The position numbers and the translations under genes are program-made. Under the pieces are notes generated by a model. It had not been told where the DNA came from and made no database searches. It was given only the letters and a program-made list of their open reading frames with translations. From positions 1,312,685-1,376,684 of the forward strand of contig NZ_CP073710.1 in the NCBI RefSeq assembly GCF_021184045.1: 64,000 nucleotides of DNA. Reading direction: 5' to 3'. The first letter of the stretch is position 1; each line of letters starts with the position of its first letter. Positions 38,168-47,107 of this stretch are shown here, piece after piece. The DNA is from Methanococcoides orientis (GTDB lineage: Archaea; Halobacteriota; Methanosarcinia; Methanosarcinales; Methanosarcinaceae).

Positions 38168-39219
38168 GAGCAGAGATAATCAAAGACCGTGTACTTGTAG
38201 AGAAAAAGGCAATAAACGAACTTTACAATACAGGATACTACGGCAGGCCCAAGGACAACGGGCTGGAACTTACACTTATTGAAGCTGCATATCTTGCATA
38301 CCGCGGGAAGATCGAAGTTGAGAATGATGGCAAAGTGCTTGATTTTGCCGGATTTTTCAAAAAGGCTTCAACCCTGCAGCCAGCATTCGAGCTAAAGTAC
38401 ATTGTTTACAAGGACATAAGGGAAAGAGGATTCTACGTCCAGCCCGGAGTTACTGATTTCCGAGTCTACCCACGTGGAAGCCATCCCGGAAAAGGCGCTG
38501 CAAAACAGTTCGTCTATGTCAGGTCTGAAAGGGTGCCAATGCCACTCAAGGACCTACTCCGATCACTGAACGCAGCTGAAAATGTCCGCAAGCAGATGAT
38601 ACTCGCAATAGTGGATGAAGAGAGTGACATCACCTTCTATGAGGTAAAGAGACCAAGAATAAAAGGAGGAATGGGAGATACACTTTACCCGGACATCAAT
38701 ACAGATGCCACGTTCCTCGAGGACAGGGTCATTGTATGGGACGAGGATGCATCCACAACACTCTTTGAAAATGGTTTCTACGGCAAGCCGCTTGATAAAC
38801 AAAGACTCCAGCTTTCACTTGTGGAATCACGCTACCTGATGGAGAACGGCGTGATCAATATCACAGACCGTCAGGATACGGAACTGGATAGCGAGTCATT
38901 CACAGAGATCGCTTCGAAGATCGAGCCGGAGTTTCTCCTGAAGAACAGTGTGTACACCGACCTTCGTGAGAAGGGAGTTGTTCCAAAAACAGGATTCAAG
39001 TTCGGTAGCCATTTCCGTGTTTATGCACAGGTTGAATCCCCTGCAAAGATACCTCACTCGGAATATCTGGTACATTCAATTCCTTCAGACCATGAGTTCA
39101 GACTTCCTGTAATGTCAAGAGCTGTACGCCTTGCCAACAGTGTCAGGAAAAGCATGCTGTATGCGATCCCTACCGATGAAGGCATTGACTACATCGATAT
39201 TGGAAGAGTGAAGATGTGA
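38164..39219 (+). CDS. endA: tRNA-splicing endonuclease, two-repeat alpha2 type; TTG start
   Basis: This 351-aa EndA is made of two tandem endonuclease repeats, the homodimeric form that cuts bulge-helix-bulge introns in pre-tRNA. The C-terminal repeat carries the catalytic triad Y287, H298 (IPHSEYL) and K329 (VRKSML). The N-terminal repeat keeps the fold (DFRVYPRGSHPG) with its own conserved loop. Translation starts at TTG within a TTGA overlap with the cfbB stop, so it is coupled to the F430 operon. The only tRNA in this window has no intron. Confidence 0.94.
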   Translation: MRAEIIKDRVLVEKKAINELYNTGYYGRPKDNGLELTLIEAAYLAYRGKIEVENDGKVLDFAGFFKKASTLQPAFELKYIVYKDIRERGFYVQPGVTDFRVYPRGSHPGKGAAKQFVYVRSERVPMPLKDLLRSLNAAENVRKQMILAIVDEESDITFYEVKRPRIKGGMGDTLYPDINTDATFLEDRVIVWDEDASTTLFENGFYGKPLDKQRLQLSLVESRYLMENGVINITDRQDTELDSESFTEIASKIEPEFLLKNSVYTDLREKGVVPKTGFKFGSHFRVYAQVESPAKIPHSEYLVHSIPSDHEFRLPVMSRAVRLANSVRKSMLYAIPTDEGIDYIDIGRVKM

Positions 39220-39280
39220 TCCTACCCAGGATCACTTTTCCAAAATAACATTTATTAACTACCTCTTTGAATTATTTAGC

Positions 39281-39985
39281 ATGGAAGTACTTTATCTGAA
39301 AGACTGTTACATCAGGGAATTCGAAGCAACTGTGGCGAGTGTGAAGGATGATAAATTCGTGACCCTTGACACAACTGCATTCTATCCAAAATCCGGAGGT
39401 CAACCGAATGATGCCGGAGTTCTAATCAGCGATGGAAAGGAATACAATGTCGTTTTCGTCGGGAAGTTCGATGGTCAGATCAGCCACGAGGTCAGTGAGC
39501 CAGGACTCAAAGAAGGAGATAAAGTAAAGGGAGTCATCGACTGGGACAGGCGCACCCTTTTCATGAACTACCATACCGCATCCCATATCCTCAGCGCCAT
39601 CATTCACAATGAGACCGGTGCAAAGATCTCAGGAAACCAGATCGCAGAGGAGAAGACACGAGTGGACTTCAACTTGGAGAACTTTGACAGAGAGCAGATC
39701 GGTTCATACGAAGCAAAGGTCAATGAGGTCATCGACAGAGCAATTGATGTGAAGATAGACATCCTTCCGAGAGAGGAAGCACTTACTATCCCCTCAGTTG
39801 TTAAGCTCAAGGACGCATTCCCTCCGGAGATAGAAGAGATACGCGTGATCAGAATTCCTGATGTTGATGACCAGGCATGTGGAGGAACACACGTGAAAAA
39901 TACGGGAGAGATCCCGCATATAGAGATCTTCAAGGCAGAGAATAAAGGAAAGAACAACAGGCGAATCTACTTCAGATTCACCTGA
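39281..39985 (+). CDS. Alanyl-tRNA editing protein (AlaX-M type)
   Basis: This 234-aa stand-alone relative of the AlaRS editing domain hydrolyses Ser- or Gly-mischarged tRNA(Ala). The zinc site is visible as HTASH (about 99-103) and CGGTHVKNTGEI near residue 206; the N-terminal beta-barrel contains TAFYPKSGGQPND. The length fits AlaX-M, which has the glycine motif. It follows endA by ~60 bp and could share its transcript, forming a tRNA-quality pair. Confidence 0.92.
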   Translation: MEVLYLKDCYIREFEATVASVKDDKFVTLDTTAFYPKSGGQPNDAGVLISDGKEYNVVFVGKFDGQISHEVSEPGLKEGDKVKGVIDWDRRTLFMNYHTASHILSAIIHNETGAKISGNQIAEEKTRVDFNLENFDREQIGSYEAKVNEVIDRAIDVKIDILPREEALTIPSVVKLKDAFPPEIEEIRVIRIPDVDDQACGGTHVKNTGEIPHIEIFKAENKGKNNRRIYFRFT

Positions 39986-40043
39986 TCTTATTTTTAAGCG
40001 ACCTTATTTCTTTTTTAAATTTACATTCCCGATCGTATTGACA

Positions 40044-41111
40044 TTAAGACTCGTTTTCCTCGAAGTACCTTCTCACAAGCAGCACAAGACTTGAACCAAG
40101 CAGTACCAGCAGGAAGATCGCAATAACCATACCTTCGAGAGTAAAGTCCTGCCACGAATGCACCGAGACCCACATCCCACTGCGGGTAACGAATGTTGCG
40201 AATATGACCAGTATGAAAGATGCAACTGCGAGCATCGGAGCAAGGAACCTGTATTCCCCGTGCTTGACCCTTGTCTGAGAATGCAGATAAGCAGTCGCTG
40301 TTATCCAGGGAATCAGTGACGATGTCTCAACAGGGTCCCATGTCCAGTACCATGCACCCCATCCGAGGACCTCATATGCCCAGAAACCGCCAAGTCCAAT
40401 ACCTGCTGTAAGGAAAAGCCATGCCAGACGCATCCAGTCACGTGATATCTTTACCCATTTCTCATCGTCGATGAGCAACGTAGCAAGAGCAGCGGCAAAT
40501 GGAATGGTGAAAGCTGCATAGCCAAGGAACAACACAGGAGGATGGACTGCCATCCATGGATTTCTCAGAAGCGGGTTCATACCCTGCCCGTCCACAAGCG
40601 GGTATGCTGAGACAAATGGGTTCCAGTTGGAAATGTCAACGTATGCACCTACGCCCCCATAATACATGGAGAACGGATTCTTCAATACCAGCAACATCAG
40701 GAAGACTGTAACGATGCACAGACATATTGCACGTGTGATGTTCATTAGCCTGGTGTCTGACAGCTCTTTTGTGTGGCCTGTATACTGCATTGCCAGAAGC
40801 ATCAGCAGGGTGAACCATGTCCAAAGCAGGAATGAACCTTCCTGGCCTGCCCACAATGCGGAAAGACGATAGACAAATTCAAGGTCGATACTTGAATGCA
40901 TGTAAACATAAACGTAGGATGCTGATACCGTTAGCAGATAGTAGGTAAGCATCAGGATAGCGAGTGTGATGGCGGATGCACATCCAATTTCAAGCTTTCT
41001 GGAAAGTGAACCGGCATGAGCACTATTTGTACGCAGGTGGATGACTGAATATATCGCCGAGCCGGCACCAAGAATAAAGGCAATCCATATGAGGATCATT
41101 CCAAAGTTCAT
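40044..41111 (-). CDS. CcmF-type cytochrome c assembly protein, N-terminal half (CcsA/CcmF family)
   Basis: This 355-aa polytopic membrane protein has about nine helices. The tryptophan-rich heme-handling loop WGAWYWTWDPVETSS with nearby conserved histidines (WMAVHPPVLFLGY; HSQTRVKHG) identifies the CcmF/CcsA heme-handling family. It corresponds to the first half of bacterial CcmF; the second half is the overlapping upstream gene (ATGA). Together they probably ligate heme to apocytochrome c outside the membrane, needed for multiheme cytochromes of Methanosarcinales. Confidence 0.85.
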   Translation of the reverse strand: MNFGMILIWIAFILGAGSAIYSVIHLRTNSAHAGSLSRKLEIGCASAITLAILMLTYYLLTVSASYVYVYMHSSIDLEFVYRLSALWAGQEGSFLLWTWFTLLMLLAMQYTGHTKELSDTRLMNITRAICLCIVTVFLMLLVLKNPFSMYYGGVGAYVDISNWNPFVSAYPLVDGQGMNPLLRNPWMAVHPPVLFLGYAAFTIPFAAALATLLIDDEKWVKISRDWMRLAWLFLTAGIGLGGFWAYEVLGWGAWYWTWDPVETSSLIPWITATAYLHSQTRVKHGEYRFLAPMLAVASFILVIFATFVTRSGMWVSVHSWQDFTLEGMVIAIFLLVLLGSSLVLLVRRYFEENES

Positions 41112-42094
41112 TTCTTACCCCCCTTAGGGCGTTCTGAACCCTTGTTTCTTTTTCCTTTTATCTTAGCCACAGAAGTTGTGGCCTTTCCATCAACTGAATA
41201 ATCGATAAGTCCAAGAACAGCTATGCCTGCGAGCATCAGGAAGAGGCCACCCCAGATGAATGTGATGAATGGCACGGTCCTCACATATATGCTGACCTCA
41301 CCACTGGTCTCGTTTACCGCTTTGGGGGCGATGAAAAGTTCCTCGAATACGCCACGATCCACATAGGTGCTTGTGTACGTCTGGCCCCATTTGAAATCAG
41401 TGATATATTTGATCTGTCCGCTATCAAAATAAGCGCCTTTTTTGTAAACATCGAAATCCACATAGGTTGCATAGGAAGAACCCGGATACTGCTTATACTG
41501 TGAGCCTTCGAAAGCGGAATCCATTCCGGTAACCGATATCATATAGTTCTGCCCTTCGAACTAGCCGGCAGAATCCATGGAAACCACAGCAGAACCATCT
41601 ACCTTCAAATTGCTGCTGGCAACGATCCCTATGAGTATCAGAATTATCCCAAGATGGATAACATGTGCACTGACACCTCGCAGTTTCATTGCACGTGAGT
41701 CACTCTGGAGAGACATATATATCTTATAAAATGTAGCGACCAGAGCCATGCTTACCACAGGCACGGCAACATCAAGAGGAAGGTTTCCGAAAGGAGATAG
41801 AAAAGCAAATGCTATGGAGATTGCAACTGTGAAACCACCAACGAACAAAGTTCTCTTCGCATCGAAATAACCATAAAGCAAGCCCATCGTAAGCAGTACT
41901 ACCAACGCTGCTGTGGGAAGAGCACTCCTGTTGTTAAAATATTCAGCACTCATGCCCATCTCGACGCCTGTGGTCAGCCTGACTATCAGTGGTGTTAACA
42001 TGCCCACAGTTATAAGAGCAGCAAGGAGCAGCATGGTCAATACCGCTGCCAGCATTATATTACTGCTGTTTACGAGGTCTTTGCTTTTTTTCAT
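41108..42094 (-). CDS. CcmF C-terminal-half protein with in-frame UAG (probable pyrrolysine)
   Basis: The frame runs from ATG 42094 to TGA 41108-41110, 328 residues if the UAG at 41561-41563 is decoded, which becomes residue 178. Upstream of it are four to five membrane helices and the CcmF-like segment VSAHVIHLGIILILIGIVASS. Downstream is a beta-rich exterior domain (FEGQNYMISVTGMDS...) and a final membrane helix plus a basic tail. Neither half is a complete protein, and no start with a ribosome site is seen just after the UAG. It overlaps the next gene by ATGA. If UAG is a true stop this is a pseudogene. Confidence 0.8.
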
Positions 42095-42242
42095 GAAATT
42101 CACAATCGTTACGTCTGTTCAAATATGTATCGGTACTGACATTAAAAAAACAGGATCAATAATGATAAAATCGTGATGATATTTTGATAGGGGGCTGATA
42201 GAATATTGATAACATGCTGATCTCTGAAAAAGAAATGTTGAA

Positions 42243-42261
42243 AGGCGGTATGACCCCGCCT
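42243..42261 (-). terminator. Terminator-like hairpin after rubrerythrin
   Basis: AGGCGG and CCGCCT form a 6-bp GC stem with a 7-nt loop ~20 bp after the rubrerythrin stop, followed on the minus strand by a T-rich stretch. Confidence 0.5.
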
Positions 42262-42280
42262 CATAGAAAATGCATGTTCT

Positions 42281-42772
42281 TTAATCCACTTTACTGAACT
42301 TTGAATGTACAGCTCCGCAGATCGGACACCTTTCAGGTGCTTCACCTTCTACGGTATATCCGCAGACCTCACAGACATAGTAATCAGTATCTTCGTTGTC
42401 ATCCATATTGTCCAGTGCTTTCTGATATAGCTCAGCATGGACCTTCTCGACCTGATTCGCCAGATCAAAGCTACGGACAGCTTTCTTGTTGCCTTCTTTC
42501 TCTGCTTCCTCAATAAAGGCAGGATACATTTCGCTGAATTCCATAGTCTCACCAGCTATTGCTTCCTGAAGATTTTCCTCAGTGCTCTTTACATCGCCCA
42601 GAACCCTCAGATGATTGTGAGCATGTACTGTTTCTGCAGCAGCTGCAGCCCTGAACAGTTTGGCGATCTTCGTGAAGCCTTCTTTATCAGCCATTTTTGC
42701 AAAAGCAAGGTACTTCCTGTTTGCCATTGATTCACCGGCAAACGCTTCTTTCAGATTTTCGATGGTACTCAT
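42281..42772 (-). CDS. Rubrerythrin
   Basis: This 163-aa peroxide-reducing diiron protein has an N-terminal ferritin-like domain (LKEAFAGESMANRKYLAFA; AEAAAAETVHAHNH-type helices with ExxH) and a C-terminal rubredoxin domain (YVCEVCGYTVEG, CPICGAVHS). It protects against peroxide together with superoxide reductase. The start is ATG 42772, preceded by GGAGT; an upstream in-frame codon at 42817 lacks a site. Divergent from carS across a purine-rich spacer. Confidence 0.95.
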   Translation of the reverse strand: MSTIENLKEAFAGESMANRKYLAFAKMADKEGFTKIAKLFRAAAAAETVHAHNHLRVLGDVKSTEENLQEAIAGETMEFSEMYPAFIEEAEKEGNKKAVRSFDLANQVEKVHAELYQKALDNMDDNEDTDYYVCEVCGYTVEGEAPERCPICGAVHSKFSKVD

Positions 42773-42836
42773 GAGATTACTCCTTTTTTTACTATATTGA
42801 AAGATAACTGTGCACATATCAAATATATGATTAATG

Positions 42837-42951
42837 GAAGGAAGAATGTAAAGAAGAGTAGATGAGTGAGGGAAAGTAAAGGGAAGAAGAGAGGAAAGAG
42901 AAAAGAGAGGAATAAAAGTAGATCGAGAAGAAATAAAAGTGGATATTATAG
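42837..42951. other. Purine-rich tract between divergent rubrerythrin and carS promoters
   Basis: About 115 bp in which the plus strand is nearly all A and G, including an uninterrupted 35-nt purine run at 42878-42912. TATA-like elements flank it on both sides (about 42822 for rubrerythrin, about 42958 for carS). Such tracts can bend or form triplex DNA and resist nucleosomes; function here is unknown. Confidence 0.6.
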
Positions 42952-43005
42952 TTGGTTTTATATATCAATGAAGCAGATTAGAGCAAAATATAATGAGTTG
43001 ATAAC

Positions 43006-43566
43006 ACGATCGAGCTAATTGTTCTTGCAATATGGTTAATGCTTCCTGCATATCTTCCGAATCCTTTTGCAGCTGTCTTTGGAGGCGGCAGGCCTATCGA
43101 CGGAGGAAAAACAATGTCTGATGGCAGGCGCATCCTTGGAGATGGAAAGACCTTCCGCGGTTTCTTTGCAGGCCTTATATGCGGTACTCTTGCAGGACTA
43201 TTACAGATGCGACTGATCGAAAGCTATCCTGTAATATTGGGAGCACAACTACCAACATTCGGAACAGGTGGACTGAACTCGACCATCGTTGTATTCGCGC
43301 TTGCTTTTGGCTCCCTTTTCGGAGATATGTTCATGAGCTTCTTCAAGCGCCGTATGGGATTAAAACGTGGAGCTCCGCTACCTGTTGTAGACCAGCTTGA
43401 TTTCGTCATGGGAGCATTGTTATTTGCCTACCTTGCATCCCCATACTGGTTCTCCGAACAGTTCACATTCACGATCATATTGGTTATACTGATCATCACA
43501 CCCCTGCTTCACCTTGTGACGAATGTTATAGGATATTTTATGGGTGTCAAGAAAGAACCATGGTAA
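43006..43566 (+). CDS. carS: CDP-archaeol synthase; probable ACG start
   Basis: CarS couples CTP to unsaturated archaeol phosphate, making CDP-archaeol for archaeal membrane lipids. It is an integral membrane protein with the family motifs LPAYLPNPFAAVFGGGRPIDGGKT and DGRRILGDGKTFRG, and a C-terminal DQLDFVMGALLFAY. The first ATG (43039) cuts into the first membrane helix. The frame continues upstream as IELIVLAIWLM without ATG/GTG/TTG. GAGTTGATAAC, identical to the 11 bases before the argF ATG, immediately precedes ACG 43006, so I place the start there (186 aa). Confidence 0.85.
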   Translation, partial: TIELIVLAIWLMLPAYLPNPFAAVFGGGRPIDGGKTMSDGRRILGDGKTFRGFFAGLICGTLAGLLQMRLIESYPVILGAQLPTFGTGGLNSTIVVFALAFGSLFGDMFMSFFKRRMGLKRGAPLPVVDQLDFVMGALLFAYLASPYWFSEQFTFTIILVILIITPLLHLVTNVIGYFMGVKKEPW

Positions 43567-43591
43567 ATACCAGAAAAAGGAAAGGATCACA

Positions 43592-44137
43592 ATGACAACA
43601 TCATCAAATGACAAAGAAGAGCTTATAGATGCACTCAAAGCCTGTGGGGCTGTTAAGTTCGGAGACTTTACCCTTGCATCAGGAAAGAAGAGCAAATATT
43701 ATATCGACATCAAAAAGGCCAGTTCCGACCCCGGCACATTGAAGATCATTGCAAAACAGGCAGCTTCACTGATCAAGGCAATGGACATCGATATCGTCGG
43801 AGGTGTTGCACTGGGAGGCGTTCCAATCGCCACAGCCGTATCCCTTGAGACAAATATGCCACTCCTGCTAATACGTAAATCTGCCAAAGAGTATGGTACC
43901 GGCGGCAGGTTCGTAGGAGATGTTACAGAAGGCGACAGGATCATCCTGCTAGAAGACGTGACCACCAGCGGCGGTTCCGTTCTTGAGGCAATTGGTGCTG
44001 TACGTGAAGCCGGATGCATCATTGACAAAGTGATCACTGTAGTGGACCGTGAAGATGGTGCAACAGAGAACCTCAATGAGATTGATGTTGAGCTAATCCC
44101 TCTTGTGCGTGCAAGTGACCTGCTTGCTGGCAATTAA
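43592..44137 (+). CDS. pyrE: Orotate phosphoribosyltransferase
   Basis: This 181-aa enzyme makes OMP from orotate and PRPP in pyrimidine synthesis, the step before PyrF. The PRPP loop ILLEDVTTSGGSV and the N-terminal FTLASGKKSKYYIDIKKA are diagnostic. ATG 43592 is preceded by AGGATCAC, a near-perfect ribosome site. It lies 25 bp after carS, so the two are probably one transcript, ending in a hairpin and T-run. Confidence 0.95.
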   Translation: MTTSSNDKEELIDALKACGAVKFGDFTLASGKKSKYYIDIKKASSDPGTLKIIAKQAASLIKAMDIDIVGGVALGGVPIATAVSLETNMPLLLIRKSAKEYGTGGRFVGDVTEGDRIILLEDVTTSGGSVLEAIGAVREAGCIIDKVITVVDREDGATENLNEIDVELIPLVRASDLLAGN

Positions 44138-44147
44138 AACGATATAA

Positions 44148-44186
44148 TGCAGCAGTAAAGTTGTGCTGCTGCAACGAACTTTTTTT
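44148..44186 (+). terminator. Terminator after pyrE
   Basis: TGCAGCAG (44148-44155) pairs with CTGCTGCA (44166-44173) in an 8-bp perfect stem, followed by seven T at 44180-44186, just after the pyrE stop. Confidence 0.75.
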
Positions 44187-44219
44187 ACTTACATTATAAA
44201 TACCTTAATCCACATAGCC

Positions 44220-44280
44220 TATAGAGGAGTGGGCTTAGAAGTATTCATTTTGAAGTATCAAAGTGGAAACTACCTCTATA
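44220..44280 (+). promoter_or_regulatory. Hcp upstream region with 8-bp inverted repeat
   Basis: TATAGAGG (44220-44227) and CCTCTATA (44273-44280) are exact complements 45 bp apart; between them GAAGTAT occurs twice. CTATAAATA at 44277 can serve as TATA box for hcp, so the repeat may be an operator looping over the promoter. The regulator is unknown. Confidence 0.3.
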
Positions 44281-44379
44281 AATATCAGTATCTCAAATAT
44301 ATCGGCACCGACCACAATTTTGAGTTAATGAGCATCACTACATACGTACCTACCGACCTACAAAAATCAAGGTGATAAA

Positions 44380-45999
44380 ATGTTCTGTTACCAGTGTGAA
44401 GAAACAATGAACGGAGAAGGCTGCACAAAGAACGGCATGTGCGGTAAAAAAGGTGAGGTCTCTGACCTTCAGGACGATCTTATCTATGTGCTTAAGAGTG
44501 TTGCATTCTACAACCAGAAAGCAAGAAAGGCAAAGATATCTGAAGAGAGCACTGATGATTTCATGCTCGATGCGCTGTTCTCCACCATAACGAATACCGA
44601 TTTCAGGGCGACCGGAATTCAGGACCGCATTGACAGAGGATTCGAGCTTCAGGCTGAGATCAGACAGAAACTTCTGGATAACAATGCACTTGATGAGAGC
44701 GATCTTCCCGAGATCGCAACATTAAGCCCGGAAAACCTCAAGGACAGGGATACCGGCATACTTGCAACAGAGAACGAAGATATCCGATCATTAAGAGAAC
44801 TGTTGATCTTTGGTATCAAAGGAATTGCAGCATATGCACATCATGCGATGATGCTTGAGCAGACCAATAAAAAAGTTAATTCATTCATAGAAGAGGGGCT
44901 TTTGGCAACTATGGATGACAGCCTGACCGATAAGAACCTCGTCTCACTTGTCCTGAGATGCGGAGAAAAAGGGTTTGATGCAATGGCGGCACTTGACACG
45001 GCAAACACCAATGCATTCGGAAATCCGGAACCTACAGAGGTCAATATCGGAACAAGAGACAAGCCGGGAATTCTCATCAGCGGACATGATCTGAATGACC
45101 TGAAACAACTATTGGATCAAACCGAGGGAACAGGCGTCGATGTCTATACTCACGGCGAGATGCTGCCTGCAAACTCATATCCTGAATTTAAGAAATACGA
45201 ACACCTTGTCGGAAACTATGGAGGCTCATGGTGGCACCAGAAGCAGGAGTTCGAGAGCTTCAACGGACCTATACTGCTGACAAGTAACTGTATAGTCCCT
45301 CCAAAGAAGACCTACATTGACAGAATATACACTACCGGTTCTGTTGGTTTTGATGGTGTCAAACACCTCGTGGCTGAAGACGGTAAGAAGGATTTTTCAG
45401 CGATAATCGAACAGGCAAAGACCTGTGAACCTCCGGTACAACTGGAAGAAGGTACCATCATGGGCGGCTTTGCTTACAATTCCGTATTGTCTAATGCAGA
45501 CAAGATCGTTGATGCCGTCAAAGCAGGCAAGATAAAGAAGTTCATTGTCATGGCAGGATGTGACGGTCGCCACAAGGACAGGCAGTACTACACTGACTTT
45601 GCAGAAGCACTACCAAAGGATACGGTCATACTTACCGCCGGATGTGCAAAATATCGATACAATAAGCTTAACCTTGGAGACATTGACGGCATTCCAAGGG
45701 TACTGGATGCAGGACAGTGTAATGATTCATTTTCACTGGTCATCATTGCACAGGGGCTTATGGCCAGACTTGGATTTATAGATGTTAACGAAGCACCGAT
45801 CTCGTACAATATCGCATGGTACGAACAAAAGGCGGTCCTTGTGTTGCTTGCCCTCCTGAGGATGGGAATACAGGATATTGTCCTTGGCCCAAAACTACCT
45901 GCATTTGTCTCACCTAATGTTCTCAAGGTGCTAGTGGATGAGTTCAACATATCACCCAACACCACCGTAGAAGAGGACATGGAGAGACTCTTAAAATAA
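44380..45999 (+). CDS. hcp: Hydroxylamine reductase / hybrid-cluster protein
   Basis: Hcp carries a cubane and a hybrid Fe-S-O cluster and acts on hydroxylamine or as NO reductase in nitrosative stress. The N-terminal cysteines are C3, C6, C15 and C21 ([13 protein letters not shown]...GMC). Hybrid-cluster regions are seen as [39 protein letters not shown] and AGQCNDSFS. Length 539 aa is normal. AAGGTGAT stands at ideal spacing before the ATG. A small cupin follows 27 bp downstream. Confidence 0.96.
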   Translation: MFCYQCEETMNGEGCTKNGMCGKKGEVSDLQDDLIYVLKSVAFYNQKARKAKISEESTDDFMLDALFSTITNTDFRATGIQDRIDRGFELQAEIRQKLLDNNALDESDLPEIATLSPENLKDRDTGILATENEDIRSLRELLIFGIKGIAAYAHHAMMLEQTNKKVNSFIEEGLLATMDDSLTDKNLVSLVLRCGEKGFDAMAALDTANTNAFGNPEPTEVNIGTRDKPGILISGHDLNDLKQLLDQTEGTGVDVYTHGEMLPANSYPEFKKYEHLVGNYGGSWWHQKQEFESFNGPILLTSNCIVPPKKTYIDRIYTTGSVGFDGVKHLVAEDGKKDFSAIIEQAKTCEPPVQLEEGTIMGGFAYNSVLSNADKIVDAVKAGKIKKFIVMAGCDGRHKDRQYYTDFAEALPKDTVILTAGCAKYRYNKLNLGDIDGIPRVLDAGQCNDSFSLVIIAQGLMARLGFIDVNEAPISYNIAWYEQKAVLVLLALLRMGIQDIVLGPKLPAFVSPNVLKVLVDEFNISPNTTVEEDMERLLK

Positions 46000-46026
46000 A
46001 CATTCATCAATGGAGACGAGGAAATT

Positions 46027-46341
46027 ATGAAAATTATAGATCTAGAGAAAGCACCTGAGAAAGAGAACCCCCACAACGTACTTGCTAAAGGACTCTTTGA
46101 TACCGATCAGGTACAGGTCGTACACCTTGAGCTTAAACCCGGAGAGTCACTGAAGTTACACAAGACACCAATGAACGTGTTCTTCTATGTACTCGAAGGA
46201 ACCGGCATTGTTGTGATCGGCGATGAGGAAGAAACTGTTTCAAAGGACATGCTTATCGAAAGTCCAAAAGCCATCCCTCACTTGCTGAGGAATGAAAGTG
46301 ACAGCCTTTTCCGATTCCTCGTTGTGAAACTGAAAGAGTGA
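46027..46341 (+). CDS. Small cupin-domain protein
   Basis: This 104-aa single cupin domain (LELKPGESLKLHKTPMNVFF; FYVLEGTGIVVIGDEEE; ESPKAIPHLLRNESD) has a probable metal site using H from LHKTP and H from IPHLL. It is probably co-transcribed with hcp (27 bp gap, GACGAGGAAATT ribosome site), so a role in nitrosative or redox response is possible; that is inference. A hairpin and T-run follow. Confidence 0.85.
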   Translation: MKIIDLEKAPEKENPHNVLAKGLFDTDQVQVVHLELKPGESLKLHKTPMNVFFYVLEGTGIVVIGDEEETVSKDMLIESPKAIPHLLRNESDSLFRFLVVKLKE

Positions 46342-46358
46342 ACGAACTACAGTAAAGA

Positions 46359-46400
46359 GGTTGCATCCACAACAAGGATGCTTCCTGCAACCACTTTTTC
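46359..46400 (+). terminator. Terminator-like structure after hcp-cupin
   Basis: GCATCC (46363-46368) pairs with GGATGC (46376-46381) and, alternatively, GGTTGCA (46359-46365) with TGCAACC (46386-46392); a T-rich tail follows from 46395. It lies ~20 bp after the cupin stop. Confidence 0.6.
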
Positions 46401-46421
46401 TTCTTTTTTACCTGTTTATTA

Positions 46422-46826
46422 TCAGACCGTGATCTCGCCTATGCTTAGAGTGCCATCATATATCTCGATACTCGGATCGTTCCAAAGATGATAATTTATC
46501 GTCATGTTTTTAGTGACATTATTATCCAATGTAGCATACACCGTGTATCTGTCCTCAGCCCATGCAAAAACTGAACGGGGTACCATATACAGTGGCTTTG
46601 GATGTGACCAGTGTTCATCCGGATCCAGATTCCTTGAATCATTAAAGATAGAAGTATTGTCAGGGCCGATGATCTCAACAGCTACTGTATGTGAAACATT
46701 ATCATAATTAGAAACTGAGAACAAAGGAGTTGGAGAACCGGCAATAAAAAAGGTGAACCAGAAAGGGAATGATATGACAACTAAAAAAAGCAGAATAAAG
46801 ATCACCAATGTTTTGCGGGAAATCAT
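46422..46826 (-). CDS. Membrane-anchored exported protein, unrecognised
   Basis: This 134-aa protein has one N-terminal membrane helix (about 7-30) and then a ~100-residue exterior beta-rich domain (SVSNYDNVSHTVAVEIIGPDN; VFAWAEDRYTVYATLDNN) resembling an Ig-like or carbohydrate-binding fold. I do not recognise a family. N-glycosylation-type NxT/S sequons are frequent. It is convergent with the hcp-cupin unit and has no partner gene. Confidence 0.65.
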   Translation of the reverse strand: MISRKTLVIFILLFLVVISFPFWFTFFIAGSPTPLFSVSNYDNVSHTVAVEIIGPDNTSIFNDSRNLDPDEHWSHPKPLYMVPRSVFAWAEDRYTVYATLDNNVTKNMTINYHLWNDPSIEIYDGTLSIGEITV

Positions 46827-47107
46827 TTTATCATCACTCCATAATCAATAGAAAGTAATTGTATGTCAAAGTATAAAAATATATAAAGAAACGGTCGGTT
46901 TTTTAGAATTGCACAGGAATCAAATCTAAAAAATATAAGATTTCATTGTTTAGTACGAAACCATGTCGGAAACTATTTATTTAATACAAAGAAAACTAGC
47001 TCCCTTAACATATCTAAATAAACAGATCAACATTATTTTTCAATAATATAATAAAATAAATTTATTATTAATATCAATACATTTTTTGATCAAATGAGGT
47101 TATACAG

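Noticed and set aside
44163-44375. A 70-codon frame between pyrE and hcp
   Set aside because: It starts inside the pyrE terminator hairpin and spans the hcp promoter elements, so it is unlikely to be translated.
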